In this document: one piece after another, positions 61,801 through 64,000 of the stretch
How positions within the stretch are numbered: position 1 is the first letter of the stretch
Layout: each line of letters begins with the position of its first letter
Translations under genes and position numbers: made by a program
Assembly (NCBI RefSeq): GCF_019649055.1
Contig: NW_026570367.1
Location: 186,001-250,000, forward strand
Direction: 5' to 3'
Source: Paramacrobiotus metropolitanus
Taxonomy: Eukaryota > Tardigrada > Eutardigrada > Parachela > Macrobiotidae
Length of the DNA stretch: 64,000 nt
The notes under the pieces: model-generated
Database searches by the model: none
Seen by the model: the letters and a program-made list of their open reading frames with translations, nothing else
Told to the model about the DNA's origin: nothing

Positions 61801-62303
61801 GTTTTAATGCAATGTATGGAATCCAGCTTAGCTTGCTGGACGGTTTATCACGATGATGGCATAATCCGCAGATAAATTGATTAGTAATGTTTTCTTCAGG
61901 CTCACAATAGTGAATTCAAGCTGGATGAGTATGGCTTATCTCATCATTATGTCGATAACTTGGGCGGGCAAGCTCTGCATTTTTACACATTAGCAGAATT
62001 AACTCCTGACGAAAACCGTGGTGATAACTCTTCTCCCGTTTTTGAAGTGAGGCATGACATATACTTGCAAATTCCAGTCAGTTCGAATTGTTCCATGTTT
62101 AGGTTTGTCTCCCACCCCGTCCAATCACACTGCATCTATAACCGTGTTCGATTCGAGGTATTAAAAAATTAGTCCTTGTACAAAATTCGTATAAAATCTT
62201 TATTTGTGGATTGCATGTAGCATTTGACAGGTTTGCTAACATGAACTGTTACAGCTGAAATTTTTAAGTGTCTTTGTTGCAGGACCGACCGGACAGCGAG
62301 TGA
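58824..62303 (+). CDS. DCAF17: DCAF17-like protein, CUL4-DDB1 substrate receptor candidate (13 exons)
   Basis: Exons: 58824-59111, 59191-59261, 59525-59564, 59683-59796, 59964-60127, 60210-60492, 60626-60779, 60832-60965, 61169-61265, 61325-61506, 61609-61770, 61900-62157, 62283-62303; 655 residues (human 520). Human DCAF17 is a nucleolar, multi-pass-like protein linked to CRL4 ubiquitin ligase. Matching blocks in order: LLISTETHPFNNHVMRFASA and GTGREILKVWI; the segment ending SVFGNGLTSVQNFEDTLVVG; GCGMPLTYSFKGKPPVLRKI with LYHLMTADK; ARLFYFTQKGTVWLYG; FKLDEYGLSHHY; and VFEVRHDIYLQI near the C-terminus. The first four exons are the least certain: exons 3 and 4 only stay in frame if the second AG of an AGAG acceptor is used. 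The N-terminal 90 residues are unlike the family. Confidence 0.72.
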
Positions 62304-63383
62304 CCTTTCTTTCCGTCGCTAATTTTTCCACACTTCCTTCCATGGTCTTGTTGAATTTCAAAACTTTGCGAGCACAATTCATTATCCTGGACGGTATGTT
62401 AGTGAAATAGTGATTGTTGAGGCGTATTGTTTGTGTTTTTTCCGCAACTTATGAGTGGCTGAATAGTACGAAGTTTTTTTTCTGCACTTACATCATACTG
62501 CGTCTTTTTCTATGTCGCGCCATCTGTTATTTGAATGTTTTGCAAGGTTTTTACATTTTATTTCTGTTTTTCCACAATATGTGAGTGGCGAAGGTCTTTC
62601 TGAGTTTACATACTGCTGTCTTTTTTGGTGCGCAATCTGTTGTATGAATGTTTTGCAATGTCTTCACATTTTATTTGTTTTGTTTTTGCTATTATCTCGA
62701 ATGTGGCGAGTTAAAAAATTAAATCTTTTGGAGTTGTAAGCATTTTAACGTCGAAGCCACGCACAGTTGCATAAAAAAGGGAAAACTCATTTCCTGAGTC
62801 GAGCAGCACTTACACACAGCTCTAGCCGAAACCACCACAACCTTTTGTCGATATTTAGTTACGGAATATCGCTTCTGAGTTGAGTAAACAACTATTAATA
62901 AATTCGAATAGGAAAATATTGTAGGCTGCGTTGTGACTTGTCCAACAAAGACAACATAATGCAACAGGAAATTGTTACGCGTGGTGCCTGTTCATAATTA
63001 CATCTACATCTGTATCGTACAATGTGCATAAAATAGTGTATTACATACACGGACGGCGGTATTCCCGGCCGGCCGACAGGAGTCATGGAACGTGTACAAG
63101 TACACGATGCTGCGTGCTATAGGCACAGCTGGCAGCAAACGTCAAGTTTGACTTGATTCACAGTAGTGTGTAACGCTGACTTCACCCCAGTCGTGTATTC
63201 CTTGACTTCCGGATCCACTATTGCTGACTGCTATTCATACACGGCCGGCCTTGTCCAGACGCCAGCGCTATACACTGCAGCGATAGCGAGCGATACATTG
63301 CGATTATTTCTCCATATCCGGTTCCATATTTATGTGTTTGTTTAAGATGTACAATTTCCTTCATCTATTGTGACAGCTGCAAC
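62304..63383. other. DCAF17 3' flank with tandem repeat, then GPCR upstream region
   Basis: 62436-62680 holds two diverged tandem copies (listed separately). The remainder has no coding signal. The minus-strand open frames at 62719-62964 and 62895-63086 have no support. Confidence 0.5.
62436..62680 (+). repeat. Two diverged tandem copies of a 110-130 bp unit
   Basis: Copy 1 at about 62436-62563 and copy 2 at about 62565-62680 share TTTTTCC.CAA, TGAGTGGC, TTACAT..TACTGC, ATCTGTT.T.TGAATG and TTTTGCAA, ending ACATTTTATTT. The T-rich unit lies directly after the last DCAF17 exon. Confidence 0.7.
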
Positions 63384-64000
63384 ATGTTCAACACATCGTA
63401 CACCGGCACTCCCGGGTGCGATGTGGAGTGGATTGTGGAAACAACGGCATTGTGCGGCATCTGGCTGAGTGGTCGAATGGTGTTGAACGTTATTTCCGGC
63501 GTTGTTTTCTACCGCAAATCTCGCGGTACCAGCGGGTATCGTTTTCTAAGGAGCCTGACCTTTTGCAATTTACTCCTGATGATCGGCGTGATTCCCATCA
63601 GTGTGTATATAAAGTTCACCGCCCCGGCTAATCTAACGCGTATCCATTTCACCGGCTTATTTTGCCAGCTCGTGGCGCTGGGATTTCATGCAGCTGTCGG
63701 CATAATTATGCTCACCGTGCTCTTGATCGGTCTGGATAGATTTTTAGCATGTGTTGGTAATCCATTACACCATAGTCGCAGGATGAGCTACACGCGATCA
63801 TTATGCTTAATATCGGCATCATGGTGTCTGCCGGTGGCCGTTCTCATGCCGCTGGCCTGGCAGGATACGCATATATTTTTCCTGCACAATGGCTACTGTG
63901 ACATTAATTGGTCCGGGACCGGCACAGCGCAGTTAGTGGCCTGCGTCTACGCCGCGCTGACGTTTGTCCTGCCGTTTATTGCCCTGGCCGCCATCTACAT
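63384..64000 (+). CDS. Class A (rhodopsin-like) GPCR, N-terminal five helices, cut by the window edge
   Basis: An open frame from the ATG at 63384 runs to the window end (205 codons) without an intron. Hydrophobic helices fall near residues 18-43, 55-78, 91-118, 136-158 and 183-205. TM1 is poorly conserved (no clear GxxxN beyond LNVISGVV). TM2 has LTFCNLLLMIG in place of the usual LxxxD. TM3 starts with Cys94 and ends DRF (residues 118-120) instead of DRY. The second loop holds Cys172, which can pair with Cys94. TM4 has the conserved Trp (SASWCLP) and TM5 a Pro. This places it in the rhodopsin family, but no ligand class can be named. The third loop, TM6 and TM7 lie outside the window. Confidence 0.8.
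   Translation, partial: MFNTSYTGTPGCDVEWIVETTALCGIWLSGRMVLNVISGVVFYRKSRGTSGYRFLRSLTFCNLLLMIGVIPISVYIKFTAPANLTRIHFTGLFCQLVALGFHAAVGIIMLTVLLIGLDRFLACVGNPLHHSRRMSYTRSLCLISASWCLPVAVLMPLAWQDTHIFFLHNGYCDINWSGTGTAQLVACVYAALTFVLPFIALAAIY

Overview
The window reads as nuclear DNA of a compact-genome invertebrate animal. Coding exons are split by GT..AG introns, many only 50-120 nt long. The genes are metazoan: a Flamingo/CELSR planar-polarity cadherin, a LAMMER kinase, DNA topoisomerase II, mitochondrial NAD-IDH, TAF7, an SLC41 magnesium transporter, BORCS6, PRPF18 and DCAF17. A tardigrade or other small ecdysozoan is plausible, but that is inference from style and not proven by any one feature. There is no prokaryotic operon, CRISPR array or virus-like gene block.

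Layout. 1-281 is the last exon of an unrecognised plus-strand gene. 2.1-4.7 kb is a small secreted cysteine-rich protein whose introns are all phase 1. 4.7-10.1 kb is mostly empty but holds a decayed retroelement fragment on the minus strand. 10.2-28.0 kb is one 17-exon gene for Flamingo/CELSR; its 4 kb intron 7 carries pieces of a decayed minus-strand coding sequence. 28.6-44.8 kb is a run of minus-strand housekeeping genes: CLK/LAMMER kinase, topoisomerase II (24 exons), an NAD-isocitrate dehydrogenase subunit and TAF7. A 111-bp perfect palindrome and a 136-bp inverted-repeat element lie between topoisomerase II and IDH. 44.8-49.2 kb is non-coding as far as I can see. 49.3-51.8 kb is SLC41 (+), converging on a small Ly6-like secreted protein (-). 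55.1-62.3 kb is a tight trio: BORCS6 (+), PRPF18 (-) and DCAF17 (+). The window ends inside a class A GPCR (63.4 kb to the edge).

The genes are individually controlled eukaryotic units, not an operon. Functional themes recur: splicing (CLK, PRPF18), transcription and chromatin (TAF7, topoisomerase II), and cell surface signalling (CELSR, GPCR, the two cysteine-rich secreted proteins). Exon junctions below were placed by hand from GT/AG sites, codon phase and remembered family sequence. For every multi-exon gene given a total length, the exon lengths sum to a multiple of three.

The most notable observations are: two compensating single-base indels inside the EGF region of CELSR; apparent loss of the CELSR segment between the ninth cadherin repeat and the first laminin-G domain; the 111-bp palindrome; the orphan 18-cysteine secreted protein; and stop-free, in-frame introns in the two splicing-related genes.
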